DNA of 64,000 nt from Lachnospiraceae bacterium (GCA_017552985.1 JAFZNO010000032.1:1-64000); one strand, 5' to 3'. Positions 38,223 through 47,242 are shown, counted from the first letter of the stretch. The notes: a model not told the origin generated them from the sequence alone. A program made the numbers and translations.

Positions 38223-41200
38223 CTATCGCAAAGTGAACAGGCTCTCGCCGCAAAACTCCTTAAAATAATAGTGTTCCAACGCTTTATCCAGCGCATCCCC
38301 GTCCTGCATGCCCTGACTCATAACCATGTCGTTGATCATGCCGTACATGGTTCCCGCGGCATCCGCATCCGTCTCGCGGCACTGAAGCGTTCCCGAAACC
38401 GTCATGGTCTCTTCCCCGCCAATTTCTTCCGTCACGTAATACTGCAGCGTCTCGCCAAAGAATAATACAAATTCCCGGCAACAGATCCCGCAGAAAACGT
38501 CTCTCATGTTTTCCGACAGGTATTCCTGACCCTTTTCTCCATCCTTCGCGATCACGTAATGGATCCGGGCACGTCCGCCGGGTTTCGTTCGGTATTCCAC
38601 AAGGCACTTGTCCGCCAGTTCACCTAAGAGATGCCTTTGATGTCTAAGCTTGTGATAAAACTCGAAATGGATCTTCTCCGCCATCATTTCCCGGAGGAAT
38701 GCGTCCAGCGCGCCGTCCACTTCCCTGGATACTTCGGAAGGATTCTCAGCGTAATGCTTTAGGAATGCCAGCTTGCATACCTTTGGCAGGTTCGACTCCC
38801 ACCGTGCGCCGTCCAGCATGACGCGGAAACAAATGGAATCCGCCGTCCGTTCCTTGACAAAATAATCATAACTGCTCTGAATGACGTAAGCCTTGATCAC
38901 GGAGGATTCCCCCGCGTGTTTGTAGTATTCTTCAAAAATCTCAGACCGCTCGGCAACGTAGGCACCTGAGAAGATCATCTGGATCAGGATCCTCTCCTCC
39001 AGCGCCGTAACGTCAAGGGAATTCTCCCGCATCTCCTTCCAAAGGTCCCTAAGATCCTTCAGATGTCCCTCTCCGTATTTGCTCAAGTAATCTAAGGCCA
39101 GCGCACTCGCCTTTCCCCTGCGGAAGAGATACGTTACCGCCGCAGTAATGCTCGGTTCCTCGCCATATCCGCCAGCCAAAAGATTTCCCAAAAGCCTGGC
39201 CAGCGTATTGCCATCCATAAAGTAGGGTCCAAACTCCTGCATCCATGCGTAGGGGACTTCATAATCGCCGCGAAGAACGGCGTACTTAGCCGCTTCCATG
39301 CGCTGCGTGAGCGTGAGCGGCAAAGCCTTCATGATCCCGAAAAGCTCATCCATTTTCTCTGGCTGCGCTCCTTCAAAGAATTGCTTTAACAGGCGCAGGC
39401 AGATCTGTGTTTTCTTTCCCGTCTCCAGTCCTTCCCAGGAACAAAGACCGATCGCCTTCTCGGCCAACTCATCCCCTAAGGGCTCATCCCCGGCTTTATT
39501 TAGGAGGTATAAGTCAAACTCCGGAGACTGCATGTTCTTGTTTTCCAGTCCCTGCAGGAAAAGATCCGGATTTAGGTAACGCTCCGTCTCAAAAGAGATT
39601 TCGTCCGCAAACCGGTTTCCAAAGGCGTCCTCGAAAATCAGCGTACTGTCTTCGCCATAAACCGGTGCAAGAGTCTCACCGCCGATCAGCGGGTATTCCA
39701 TGCCGATCATGCTTCCCTTCGCAAAGACGATCAGTTTCTTCATCCGTTCGTCCTTCACGCGGATCTTCACCGTAAACAGGAGCCTGATCAAGACGTCGGC
39801 ATTCTGCTGGCTTATCACCTCCGGCGTCAGCATCCGGGAATAAATCCGTGCCAGATGACGATTGATCCGTCCCTTGGCGATCTGGTCATTCACAAAATCC
39901 CTGCAGCGCAGCACGTATTTGTCATAGACGTCTGCATATAACACTTTATTATCCAACACGTAATCATACAAAAACGCGGTGCGGTCCTGATCCAATTTAT
40001 TCTGGTAAGAGAAATACAATACTGCTGCCTTGGGCAGGCTCTTTCTCTCCTCCGGATCAATGGATGACATAAAGGATTCGTACAGGTTCGTAATGCGAAG
40101 CTGTTCCTCCACGCCCTTTTCGTACCAAGGCAAAGCCTTTAGTCCAAGAATGCCGCCTCGTACGAAAAGCTCGCACAGATGCTGCACGATGCGCGCGTCC
40201 TTCCGTTTGCGATAGAGTCTTTCCAAGATTCTGCAAAGGATCGGGGAATAATCCTTATCCTTTGCCAGCAAGCCTAAAAAGCGTTCCGCAAGGTCCGGAC
40301 TGAAATAGTCCTTGCGGATGCCATAGTAAAGCACCTGTCTTTCAAACTCGCCAAGCTTTCTCAAAAGCGCAGGATTGCTAAGATATGCCTGCAATGCCTC
40401 GACGTAAATGACAAAGCTGCGGCATCCACGCTCAAACTGCTTTTCCATGAAACGGAGCTTTTCCGCAGGCTTATCCATAAACTCTGCCGAAAGGTAAAGC
40501 AAAAGCCATGCGATCCTCCAGGATTCCGGATTCTTGCGGTAGAGCTGCTCCACCTCGTCCGTCACTTTTAAGATTTCTTCCTCATCCCTGCTTAGAAGCG
40601 TGGTGAGATAAAGGTAATATGCCCAAAGCTCCTCATCAACGTCGGGCTGCCTTTCCATCAGATCCACGGCGTGCGAAAGAAGCCACTGTGCCTCATTCTG
40701 GCTGTCCTGCGTGATCAGGATCTGCGCCTTAAACAGACAAGGCATGGGATCCTCCTCATTCATGGCGATCAGCTTGTCCACCTGCTCCCGCGTCTGGTCC
40801 AGCCAGTTTGCCAGTCCCATCTTGCGGGTGCGGAAACGCTCATAGGTCCTCATGATTTTCACGATCGCCTGGTCCCAGTGAAGTCTTGCCTGATTCACCA
40901 AGTGCGCCATGCCATTTTTCACGGTCACGCGGACCTCAAAACTCGTAAAGGAATTATAAAACACCAACTTTCCGTGATTGATCCCCGGCTTTAATTTTAT
41001 CGGGTCCACGTAAAAGGGAATCCTGGCGTAATTTCCCAGAAAATCTTCTTCCACAAGAAGCGCCTTCTCAAGCACAAGGAACTCTCCGTCCGCCTCCACG
41101 TTGAGTGCCACGTAGCCCCAGCCGCTCCTCGTCACTGAGATCTCCTGCTCCATGAGATGCCACTCACCTTCCGCCTGCTGCATTTCCAGCGTGACCTGCG

Positions 41201-41792
41201 GCGTCTCCGTCAAAAACTCCACGCACTGCTTCTTTCCTGCGTGGATCAGGAATTCTTCCATGTTCTGTTCCCGTCCCGGATAGGCTGCCAGGCCATAATA
41301 TATGGGAATGCTTTGTGAATTGCCATTCTCAAGGATCTTAAGAAATGAATCTGAATAAAAAAGAGACACTGCCTCCTGCCAATTTCCCTTGGCAAGATTT
41401 ATAAAATCCGACAGGTTTTGAATCGTACCCAAAGAGGTCTCCGGCCATCCGTCCTCACACGTCACCTCGTAAGGCAGGGAATATTCTCCCAGATTACTGA
41501 TCACGCGAAAAGCGCCCTTGACCACCTCTCCCGTTTCCAGGCATGAGCCGTGAAGGACGTATGAAATCTCGGCATCCCTGCCGGCAAATTCCGGGGTGAG
41601 ACATTCCACGCGATAATCCGTGGAGAAAACGCGCCCTTTGATCAAAGCATCGTTTTCCCCATAGACCTGAAAGCTTCCCTCGTATTCTTCTCCCGGATAG
41701 ACGGATAGTTCCAGGGTTGCCTGCGAAAAATCAAGGGATCCCGTTTCGCTGCCAAAGTTCCCGCTAAGGACCTCATCTATGACTTCTCTCAT
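38223..41792 (-). CDS. giant cytosolic TPR-like protein with beta-rich N-terminus (DUF5717-type)
   Basis: 1189 residues, ATG with GGGAGGG about 8 bases upstream. Residues about 15-130 and 215-320 are beta sandwich-like (LELSVYPGEEYEGSFQVYGE; LKPGINHGKLVFYNSF). From about 320 to 1000 it is helical repeats with TPR/HEAT spacing (AQWLLSHAVDLM, LDYLSKYGEGHLKDL). The last 150 residues form a mixed domain (ARIHYVIAKDGEKGQEYLSE). No signal or membrane helix. The size and layout suggest a scaffold holding several partners; the Hsp70-like gene follows 21 bases on. The family name is from memory, and no function is known to me. Confidence 0.75.
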   Translation of the reverse strand: MREVIDEVLSGNFGSETGSLDFSQATLELSVYPGEEYEGSFQVYGENDALIKGRVFSTDYRVECLTPEFAGRDAEISYVLHGSCLETGEVVKGAFRVISNLGEYSLPYEVTCEDGWPETSLGTIQNLSDFINLAKGNWQEAVSLFYSDSFLKILENGNSQSIPIYYGLAAYPGREQNMEEFLIHAGKKQCVEFLTETPQVTLEMQQAEGEWHLMEQEISVTRSGWGYVALNVEADGEFLVLEKALLVEEDFLGNYARIPFYVDPIKLKPGINHGKLVFYNSFTSFEVRVTVKNGMAHLVNQARLHWDQAIVKIMRTYERFRTRKMGLANWLDQTREQVDKLIAMNEEDPMPCLFKAQILITQDSQNEAQWLLSHAVDLMERQPDVDEELWAYYLYLTTLLSRDEEEILKVTDEVEQLYRKNPESWRIAWLLLYLSAEFMDKPAEKLRFMEKQFERGCRSFVIYVEALQAYLSNPALLRKLGEFERQVLYYGIRKDYFSPDLAERFLGLLAKDKDYSPILCRILERLYRKRKDARIVQHLCELFVRGGILGLKALPWYEKGVEEQLRITNLYESFMSSIDPEERKSLPKAAVLYFSYQNKLDQDRTAFLYDYVLDNKVLYADVYDKYVLRCRDFVNDQIAKGRINRHLARIYSRMLTPEVISQQNADVLIRLLFTVKIRVKDERMKKLIVFAKGSMIGMEYPLIGGETLAPVYGEDSTLIFEDAFGNRFADEISFETERYLNPDLFLQGLENKNMQSPEFDLYLLNKAGDEPLGDELAEKAIGLCSWEGLETGKKTQICLRLLKQFFEGAQPEKMDELFGIMKALPLTLTQRMEAAKYAVLRGDYEVPYAWMQEFGPYFMDGNTLARLLGNLLAGGYGEEPSITAAVTYLFRRGKASALALDYLSKYGEGHLKDLRDLWKEMRENSLDVTALEERILIQMIFSGAYVAERSEIFEEYYKHAGESSVIKAYVIQSSYDYFVKERTADSICFRVMLDGARWESNLPKVCKLAFLKHYAENPSEVSREVDGALDAFLREMMAEKIHFEFYHKLRHQRHLLGELADKCLVEYRTKPGGRARIHYVIAKDGEKGQEYLSENMRDVFCGICCREFVLFFGETLQYYVTEEIGGEETMTVSGTLQCRETDADAAGTMYGMINDMVMSQGMQDGDALDKALEHYYFKEFCGESLFTLR

Positions 41793-41829
41793 TCTTCGAG
41801 CCCTCCCAAATCAACGTTACGTCAAAGCT

Positions 41830-42696
41830 TTACTCCATGTTCAACCGGTCTCTCACCACGTGAATGGACCAGAAAAACAGAATACATGCAAAAATCACTT
41901 GGGCCAAAAGGCTGACTAAATACCTGTCATTTGCCAGTTGAAACATGACTTCGGGATCCGTCCCCTGACTCGCGCGAAGCATGGTGGAGCCAAGACCTAG
42001 TATGCCGCCAAAAATTGTCATCGCAACCCTCACGCCAATGTATGCCAATATTCCCATAAGACCTTTATTCTTCCAAGAATACTGTCCCAAAGTAAGTGCC
42101 CCAAACAAAATGGCTACGGTGGTAAAGGGAGAGATGAGCGTCGTGCAAGTCAGCAAAATCCCAGACGTTGAAAGGTCAAAGCCTGCGCCTTCACGCAAAT
42201 ATCCAACAAACGTGCCAAATAGCTCTCTAAAGTTGGATACCACCTCGAAGAAGCTGAGCCCCTTCATCTGCGCATAACCAAGCGTGGTCAAGAAGGCCAC
42301 CAGAACGTACAATGCCAAGGTCATGATCAGCATCCAGGTTCCGCCCGTAACAGTCTTTACGATGATAAGCTGGGAAGATTTCACTGGAAGGGTATGTGTC
42401 AGATATCCCTCATCGGAATACATGCTGCGATAAAAACGAAATCCAAGGTAGATGATAAATCCAAAGCTTAATCCGATCAGTATGAGCGTGTAGGATAAAA
42501 GGCCGATCAGAGCCAGAATTCCTCCCACGACGGTAAGCAACACGCCCGAGCCGCTGCTGGCATCAATAATGCTGTGAAATAACGGAGACACAAGATAAAT
42601 CGCACCAATAACGGTGATGCCAAAGAATACTGCCAAAAGCAGACATGCCATCTTGCCAATGCGCCGGAATTCATGCTTAAATAATTTGCCTAACAT
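41830..42696 (-). CDS. ABC-2-type transporter permease
   Basis: 288 residues with GGGAGG before the ATG. About six membrane helices (near 17-40, 52-82, 115-140, 175-205, 220-240, 262-283); LGKLFKHEFRRIGKM at the start is typical of ABC-2 permeases. Its ATG overlaps the stop of the ATPase gene by 7 bases, so the two form one transporter. It resembles exporters for lipids, peptides or antibiotics. The large TPR-like gene starts 37 bases after it. Confidence 0.85.
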   Translation of the reverse strand: MLGKLFKHEFRRIGKMACLLLAVFFGITVIGAIYLVSPLFHSIIDASSGSGVLLTVVGGILALIGLLSYTLILIGLSFGFIIYLGFRFYRSMYSDEGYLTHTLPVKSSQLIIVKTVTGGTWMLIMTLALYVLVAFLTTLGYAQMKGLSFFEVVSNFRELFGTFVGYLREGAGFDLSTSGILLTCTTLISPFTTVAILFGALTLGQYSWKNKGLMGILAYIGVRVAMTIFGGILGLGSTMLRASQGTDPEVMFQLANDRYLVSLLAQVIFACILFFWSIHVVRDRLNME

Positions 42697-43391
42697 GCGA
42701 ACACCTCCCTAAAATATGCATCCACGGATTTCCCCTGCTGCTCCCGGATCTGCGGTGCGGAGCCATACAGGATCAGCCGTCCGTCACGCATAAAGATCAC
42801 CTCGTCCAACACCTGTTCAATGTCGCTGATCAAGTGCGTGGAGATCAGGATGGAAGCATTCTGATGGTAATTGTTTAAGATGGTTCGCAGAATGTAATCC
42901 CTGGCTGCCGGATCCACGCCTGCAATGGGCTCGTCCAGCACGTAAAGGTCCGCATCGCGGCTCATGACCAAAATGAGCTGTACCTTCTCCTTGGTTCCCT
43001 TGGAAAGTGTTTTCATCTTGGCGCGCGGATCGATCTGAAGGTCTTCCAGCATCTTGATGGCTCTCTCCCGTGAGAAATCCTCATAGAAATCCTCAAAATA
43101 GTCTAAAATGCTCGAAATGGTGTCACTGGGTGAAAGGTACGTGCGGTCCGGAAGATAAGAGATCCTTGCCTTGGTTTCCGGTCCGATCTCCTCTCCCAAA
43201 AAGCGGATCTCGCCCTCTGTCGGACGAAGCAATCCGTTGATCATTTTGATCATCGTTGTCTTGCCGCTGCCATTCGGCCCCAAAAGCCCGATGATCTTGC
43301 CTCTCGGAAGGGTAATGGAAACGTTGTTTACCGCCAATTTCCCATATCCGTAATTCTTCGATACGTTGCTAAGCACTAACAGATCGTTCAT
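42690..43391 (-). CDS. ABC transporter ATP-binding protein
   Basis: 233 residues; AAGGAGG before the ATG at 43391. The frame is open 75 codons further upstream but without a ribosome site. Walker A GPNGSGKT (about residue 38), signature LSKGTKEKV, Walker B ADLYVLDEPIAG and the H-loop STHLISD are complete. The LSKG signature and the short length fit exporters of the YtrB/CcmA/EcsA kind. It heads the operon that continues into the 1189-residue protein. Confidence 0.9.
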   Translation of the reverse strand: MNDLLVLSNVSKNYGYGKLAVNNVSITLPRGKIIGLLGPNGSGKTTMIKMINGLLRPTEGEIRFLGEEIGPETKARISYLPDRTYLSPSDTISSILDYFEDFYEDFSRERAIKMLEDLQIDPRAKMKTLSKGTKEKVQLILVMSRDADLYVLDEPIAGVDPAARDYILRTILNNYHQNASILISTHLISDIEQVLDEVIFMRDGRLILYGSAPQIREQQGKSVDAYFREVFAC

Positions 43392-43431
43392 GGTTGTCCT
43401 CCTTCTCTGTCCGTCAAAACCCCTAAATACT

Positions 43432-43460
43432 ATACTAATATAATCTTGTCTTTTTTTCAA
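43432..43460 (-). promoter_or_regulatory. promoter of the ABC-TPR-Hsp70-like operon
   Basis: Minus strand TTGAAA (43455-43460), 17 bases, TAGTAT (43432-43437); about 40 bases before the ATPase start. The divergent plus gene begins at 43531, with no clear promoter of its own in this gap. Confidence 0.5.
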
Positions 43461-43530
43461 TCCTTTTCCCATCGTCACGCATATGGAAAATCTGCATAAA
43501 GTAACGAAAAAGGCTCTGTGAGAAAAACTT

Positions 43531-44823
43531 ATGACGAACCTTGAAATCCCTGACGTTCCCACGGCTCCGGTCTTTCCCGCCGCAGCGTCTGCCGGGACGC
43601 TAAAAATCATGATCACTTCTTCCCTTGGGCTACTGCCCGTTCAAGGTGCGCTTATCCGCGTTTCCTTTGCGGGAGAACCCGGGCAGATCATTGATACCCT
43701 GACCACTGATGAATCCGGGCAGACCAAAGTCATTTCCATTCCGGCACCAAACGTTTCCCTCTCCCTCGCTCCTGACCAGCCACAGCCCTATGCACAGGTG
43801 AGCGTTTCCGTCACGGCACCGGATTATGAAACGGCACTCGTCGACGGCATCCAGATCCTTCCCGGGGAATTGGCCCTTCAGACGATCCGCCTCCGCCCTT
43901 TGTTTCTGCCTGAGACGACAGGCGGGGAAGCGGTCTACGTCATTCCCGCCCACGTACTGTTTGGAGAGTATCCCCCAAAGCTTCCCGAGGAAGAGATCAA
44001 GCCCTTGCCGGATACCGGTGAGATCGTCCTGAGCCGCGTCGTGATCCCGGAATACGTCATCGTGCATGACGGCGTCCCGGGGGACTCTTCCGCCCCCAAC
44101 TATTACGTGCGCTACAAGGACTATATCAAAAACGTGGCCGCAAATGAAATTTATTCTACCTGGCCGGAAGCCGCGATCCTGGCGAACGTGCTTGCCATTC
44201 AATCCTTTACGCTAAACCGCGTCTACGTGGAATGGTACCGGTCTAAAGGCTATAACTTCACGATCACCTCTTCCACGGCCTATGACCAGAAATGGGTCAA
44301 AGGAAGAAACACCTTCGAGAACGTGGACCAAATTGTAGACAACGTCTTTGCCAACTACCTCTCCCGCCCCGGCGTGCGCCAGCCGATTTTTACCGCATAC
44401 TGTGACGGCAAAAACACCACCTGCCGCGGTCTAAGCCAATGGGGCTCCCGCTATTTGGCCGATGAAGGCTATAGCGCCATCGAGATTCTGCGGTATTATT
44501 TCGGCAATGACCTGTATTTGAATTCCGCGCAACAAATTTCCGGCGTGCCATCCTCCTATCCCGGATACAGTCTGCAAAACGGATCTCGCGGCGACAAAGT
44601 CCGTCAGCTCCAAAACCAGTTAAACCGCATTTCGCAAAATTATCCTGCCATACCGAAGCTTGCGGAAGACGGGATCTACGGTCCCCTCACCACCAACAGC
44701 GTCCGCATTTTCCAGCGCATCTTCGGGCTGCCCGAAACCGGCGTCACGGATTATGCCACCTGGTATAAGATCTCGGAAATCTATACCGGCATCACCCGCA
44801 TCTCCGAACCCGGCGCCTACTAA
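43531..44823 (+). CDS. SpoIID-like protein with peptidoglycan-binding domain and no signal peptide
   Basis: 430 residues. An N-terminal proline-rich stretch and a beta-sandwich domain (about 25-130, carboxypeptidase regulatory-like: LLPVQGALIRVSF, TTDESGQTKVISI) are followed by a SpoIID/LytB-like domain (about 195-335; YIKNVAANEIYSTWPEAAIL, CRGLSQWGS) and a C-terminal peptidoglycan-binding repeat (about 346-425; GSRGDKVRQLQNQL, DGIYGPLTTNSVRIFQ). SpoIID cleaves stripped glycan strands in sporulation. There is no hydrophobic N-terminus, so it would need another export route or be released. The ribosome site is weak. It is divergent from the ABC operon and convergent with the AraC gene. Confidence 0.82.
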   Translation: MTNLEIPDVPTAPVFPAAASAGTLKIMITSSLGLLPVQGALIRVSFAGEPGQIIDTLTTDESGQTKVISIPAPNVSLSLAPDQPQPYAQVSVSVTAPDYETALVDGIQILPGELALQTIRLRPLFLPETTGGEAVYVIPAHVLFGEYPPKLPEEEIKPLPDTGEIVLSRVVIPEYVIVHDGVPGDSSAPNYYVRYKDYIKNVAANEIYSTWPEAAILANVLAIQSFTLNRVYVEWYRSKGYNFTITSSTAYDQKWVKGRNTFENVDQIVDNVFANYLSRPGVRQPIFTAYCDGKNTTCRGLSQWGSRYLADEGYSAIEILRYYFGNDLYLNSAQQISGVPSSYPGYSLQNGSRGDKVRQLQNQLNRISQNYPAIPKLAEDGIYGPLTTNSVRIFQRIFGLPETGVTDYATWYKISEIYTGITRISEPGAY

Positions 44824-44939
44824 CGTGTCACGGGGACGTGTCTACTGTCACGTTTCCGCGCAGCGTGTCACGGAGCCGTGTCTGCCGTCACGTTTCCGCG
44901 CAGCGTGTCACGGAACGCGTCTGCGTCTCCGTGCAACCG
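44824..44939. repeat. 40-bp tandem repeat, about 2.8 copies, hairpin-forming
   Basis: CGTGTCACGG recurs at 44824, 44864 and 44904, exactly 40 bases apart. GTCACGTTTCCGCGCAG is shared between the first two units, the third diverges at its end. Within units CACGG/CCGTG pairs form hairpins. It fills the gap between two convergent genes and may end transcription both ways. Confidence 0.85.
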
Positions 44940-45815
44940 CTAGCTGCGATACTTGCCCGGCGATATGCCAAAGGCATCCCGGAAATTTCTCAGGAAAACG
45001 GAATAGTCTCCAAAACCCGCTTTCTGGTATGCCGTCGTCACGCTCTCGCCTTTTTGCAGCAATTCACAGGCGCGGATCAGCCTTTTGTTCATGACGAAGG
45101 CATGTGCCGTCACGCCCGTCAGTTCCTTAAATTTCCGCAGGAAATGATACTTGCTTACGTGCACGCATTCCGCAAGCTGCTCCAGGGTAATGCTCTCCTC
45201 CAGATGCGCTTCCACGTAGGCGTTCACCTGCTCAACCAGCGGATGCTCCGCAACGTACTCCCCTGAGAGCAGCGATTCCTTCCTGCCGCACAAAAGATTC
45301 AAATGGGCAAAAAACAGAGTCAGGTATCCCCTGTCCATGGCACGGCGGATCCCCGTGGATTCGCCGTCCATGGCAAGCTTTAGAAGATACCCGCGAAGCA
45401 TCTCCTCATAGTAAACGGGGAAGTGCCATGCCCTGGAATCCTGCAGGCGGAAGCATTCCGTCAGATCCAGTTCCCCGTCCGAAAGATTCTTCAGGAAGGC
45501 TCCCGTCACCCACAGAATGATGCGCCTGGAATTCTCATGTTTCCCCTCCGTGGGCTGATACTTGTGCATGACATTTTGATCGATCAGCAAAAAATCGCCC
45601 TTGTGCAGGTGGTAGCTTTGGTTTTCTACCATGGAGGAATACTCTCCCTCCAGCACGTAAAGGATCTCATAAAAATTATGATAATGAAAGGCCATGGCTC
45701 CCGTCGGCACGCCTTCCTTCTCATAGGCTTCATAATCCCCGTCGATCAGATACTGTCGTTCCTCCGTCGCCGGCAATCGCCTTATTTTTCCCTTTGTCCG
45801 TCTGCCCTCTTCCAT
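44940..45815 (-). CDS. AraC-family transcriptional regulator with cupin sensor domain
   Basis: 291 residues with GAGGACG before the ATG. The N-terminal cupin (about 20-170) has the FHYHNFYEILYVLEGE and HLHKGDFLLID motifs that hold a sugar. The C-terminal pair of helix-turn-helix motifs (about 190-291) shows LEQLAECVHVSKYHFLRKFK and AGFGDYSVFLRNFRDAFGIS, ending PGKYRS as usual. It is divergent from uxuA (190 bases apart), so it very likely controls the uronate genes, sensing a pathway compound. Probably an activator, since uxuA has a -10 box but no good -35. Confidence 0.9.
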   Translation of the reverse strand: MEEGRRTKGKIRRLPATEERQYLIDGDYEAYEKEGVPTGAMAFHYHNFYEILYVLEGEYSSMVENQSYHLHKGDFLLIDQNVMHKYQPTEGKHENSRRIILWVTGAFLKNLSDGELDLTECFRLQDSRAWHFPVYYEEMLRGYLLKLAMDGESTGIRRAMDRGYLTLFFAHLNLLCGRKESLLSGEYVAEHPLVEQVNAYVEAHLEESITLEQLAECVHVSKYHFLRKFKELTGVTAHAFVMNKRLIRACELLQKGESVTTAYQKAGFGDYSVFLRNFRDAFGISPGKYRS

Positions 45816-45922
45816 CCTACGTCCTCACTTCATGAAATAATTCCATCCATGCCATTCCCAGTGCAGCAATTTTTACATGATTTTCAGCAATATATATTCT
45901 TTTCTTGCATTTATGGTTTGAT

Positions 45923-45965
45923 TATACTAAGAACAAAAGCTGAACGCAAGTGTTTTTGCTTGCGT
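45923..45965 (+). promoter_or_regulatory. uxuA promoter -10 and inverted repeat
   Basis: TATACT (45923-45928) has no convincing -35 box. It is followed by ACGCAAG-(8)-CTTGCGT (45944-45965), an inverted repeat in the leader about 40 bases before the start codon, a candidate regulator site or mRNA hairpin. Confidence 0.5.
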
Positions 45966-46003
45966 ACCATGGATTAATTACCATTGATCAGGAGGATAAA
46001 AAC

Positions 46004-47071
46004 ATGCAGATGACTTTGCGCTGGTATGGCAGCAAGTATGACACGGTTACTTTGAAGCAGATCCGTCAGATCCCCGGGGTGACCGGCGTGATCTCCACCC
46101 TTTACGGCACGGCGCCGGGTGAGGTTTGGGAGATGGAGGACATTCTCGCCCTCAAGAAGGAAATTGAGGACGCAGGCCTTCAACTCGTCGGCATTGAGAG
46201 CGTGAACGTTCACGACGCCATCAAGGTAGGCACGCCCGACCGCGACAAATACATTGACAATTATATCACTACCCTGGAGCGCCTTGGACAGGCCGGCATC
46301 CACATGGTATGCTACAATTTCATGCCCGTCTTCGACTGGACCAGAACGGAGCTTGCCCGGGTTCGTCCCGACGGTTCCACGGTTCTCGCCTACACGCAGG
46401 AAGCCGTTGACGCCTTAAATCCCGAGGACATGTTCGCTTCCATCAGCGGTGACTCCAACGGTGCCATCCTTCCCGGCTGGGAGCCAGAGCGCATGGCACA
46501 CATCAAGGAGCTCTTCGAAATGTATAAGGACGTGGATGACGAGAAGCTCTTTGCAAATCTGAAGTATTTCCTTGAGCGCATCATGCCCGTCTGCGACAAG
46601 TATGACATCAACATGGCGATCCATCCGGATGATCCCGCCTGGAGCGTATTCGGTCTTCCCCGCATCATCATCAACAAGCAGAACATTCTCCGGATGATGA
46701 AGATGGTGGACAACCCGCACAACGGCGTGACTTTCTGTTCCGGCTCCTATGGCACCAACTTAGAGAATGATCTTCCTGACATGATCCGTTCCCTGAAGGG
46801 CCGCATCCACTTCGCTCACGTTCGCAACCTGAAGTTTAACTCTCCCACTGATTTCGAGGAGTCCGCTCATCTTTCCAGCGACGGTACCTTCGACATGTAT
46901 GAGATCATGCTCGCCCTTTACGACATCGGTTTTGAGGGGCCCATCCGTCCTGATCACGGACGCATGATCTGGGACGAGGTGGCAATGCCGGGCTACGGCC
47001 TCTACGACAGAGCACTCGGCGCTACCTACCTCAACGGACTCTGGGAGGCGATCTGCAAGTCCCATAAGTAA
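46004..47071 (+). CDS. uxuA: D-mannonate dehydratase
   Basis: 355 residues, ATG at 46004 behind AGGAGG at 8 bases; an 18-codon upstream extension is unlikely. It dehydrates D-mannonate to 2-keto-3-deoxygluconate. The TIM barrel shows LRWYGSKYD, GIESVNVHD, MAIHPDDPAW, FCSGSYG, GRIHFAHVRN and IRPDHGR, with Cys and His metal ligands of the UxuA family. Codon choice is more G/C-ending (GAG, AAG, CTC) than neighbours, which suggests high expression. First gene of uxuA-uxuB, opposite the AraC regulator. Confidence 0.95.
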   Translation: MQMTLRWYGSKYDTVTLKQIRQIPGVTGVISTLYGTAPGEVWEMEDILALKKEIEDAGLQLVGIESVNVHDAIKVGTPDRDKYIDNYITTLERLGQAGIHMVCYNFMPVFDWTRTELARVRPDGSTVLAYTQEAVDALNPEDMFASISGDSNGAILPGWEPERMAHIKELFEMYKDVDDEKLFANLKYFLERIMPVCDKYDINMAIHPDDPAWSVFGLPRIIINKQNILRMMKMVDNPHNGVTFCSGSYGTNLENDLPDMIRSLKGRIHFAHVRNLKFNSPTDFEESAHLSSDGTFDMYEIMLALYDIGFEGPIRPDHGRMIWDEVAMPGYGLYDRALGATYLNGLWEAICKSHK

Positions 47072-47074
47072 GTT

Positions 47075-47230
47075 TGTCGGGGACTAAACTTAGTCACGGT
47101 TGGAGCATGCAGGCGAGTCCGCCAGACACGCTGCGTTTTCTACTCGGGCCGCGCAGCTTTAAGCTGCCAGTCGCCCTATCCGCCCAGCCGAAATCCATGA
47201 TACCATAACCACGGCCAGGATCCTGGCAGA
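47075..47230. other. hairpin-rich uxuA-uxuB spacer
   Basis: The 171-base gap holds three perfect palindromes: GACTAA-AC-TTAGTC (47082-47095), GCAGCTT-T-AAGCTGC (47153-47167) and CCAGGA-TCCTGG (47215-47226). It is GC-rich, with no reading frame of note. The first word set (CGGGGAC, GTCACGG) is shared with the 40-bp repeat at 44824. Confidence 0.55.
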
Positions 47231-47242
47231 AAGAGTGATGAG

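Noticed and set aside
37572-38465. Plus-strand open frame of about 300 codons across two minus genes
   Set aside because: It spans the junction of two well-supported minus-strand genes and has no motif or ribosome site.
42690-43616. ABC ATPase starting 75 codons upstream
   Set aside because: AAGGAGG precedes the ATG at 43391 and the extension covers the promoter and part of the divergent gene.
44824-44939. CRISPR array
   Set aside because: Units are contiguous tandem copies without unique spacers and no cas gene is near.
45950-46003. 18-codon N-terminal extension of UxuA
   Set aside because: It covers the leader repeat and AGGAGG site; the ATG after that site matches the family's start.
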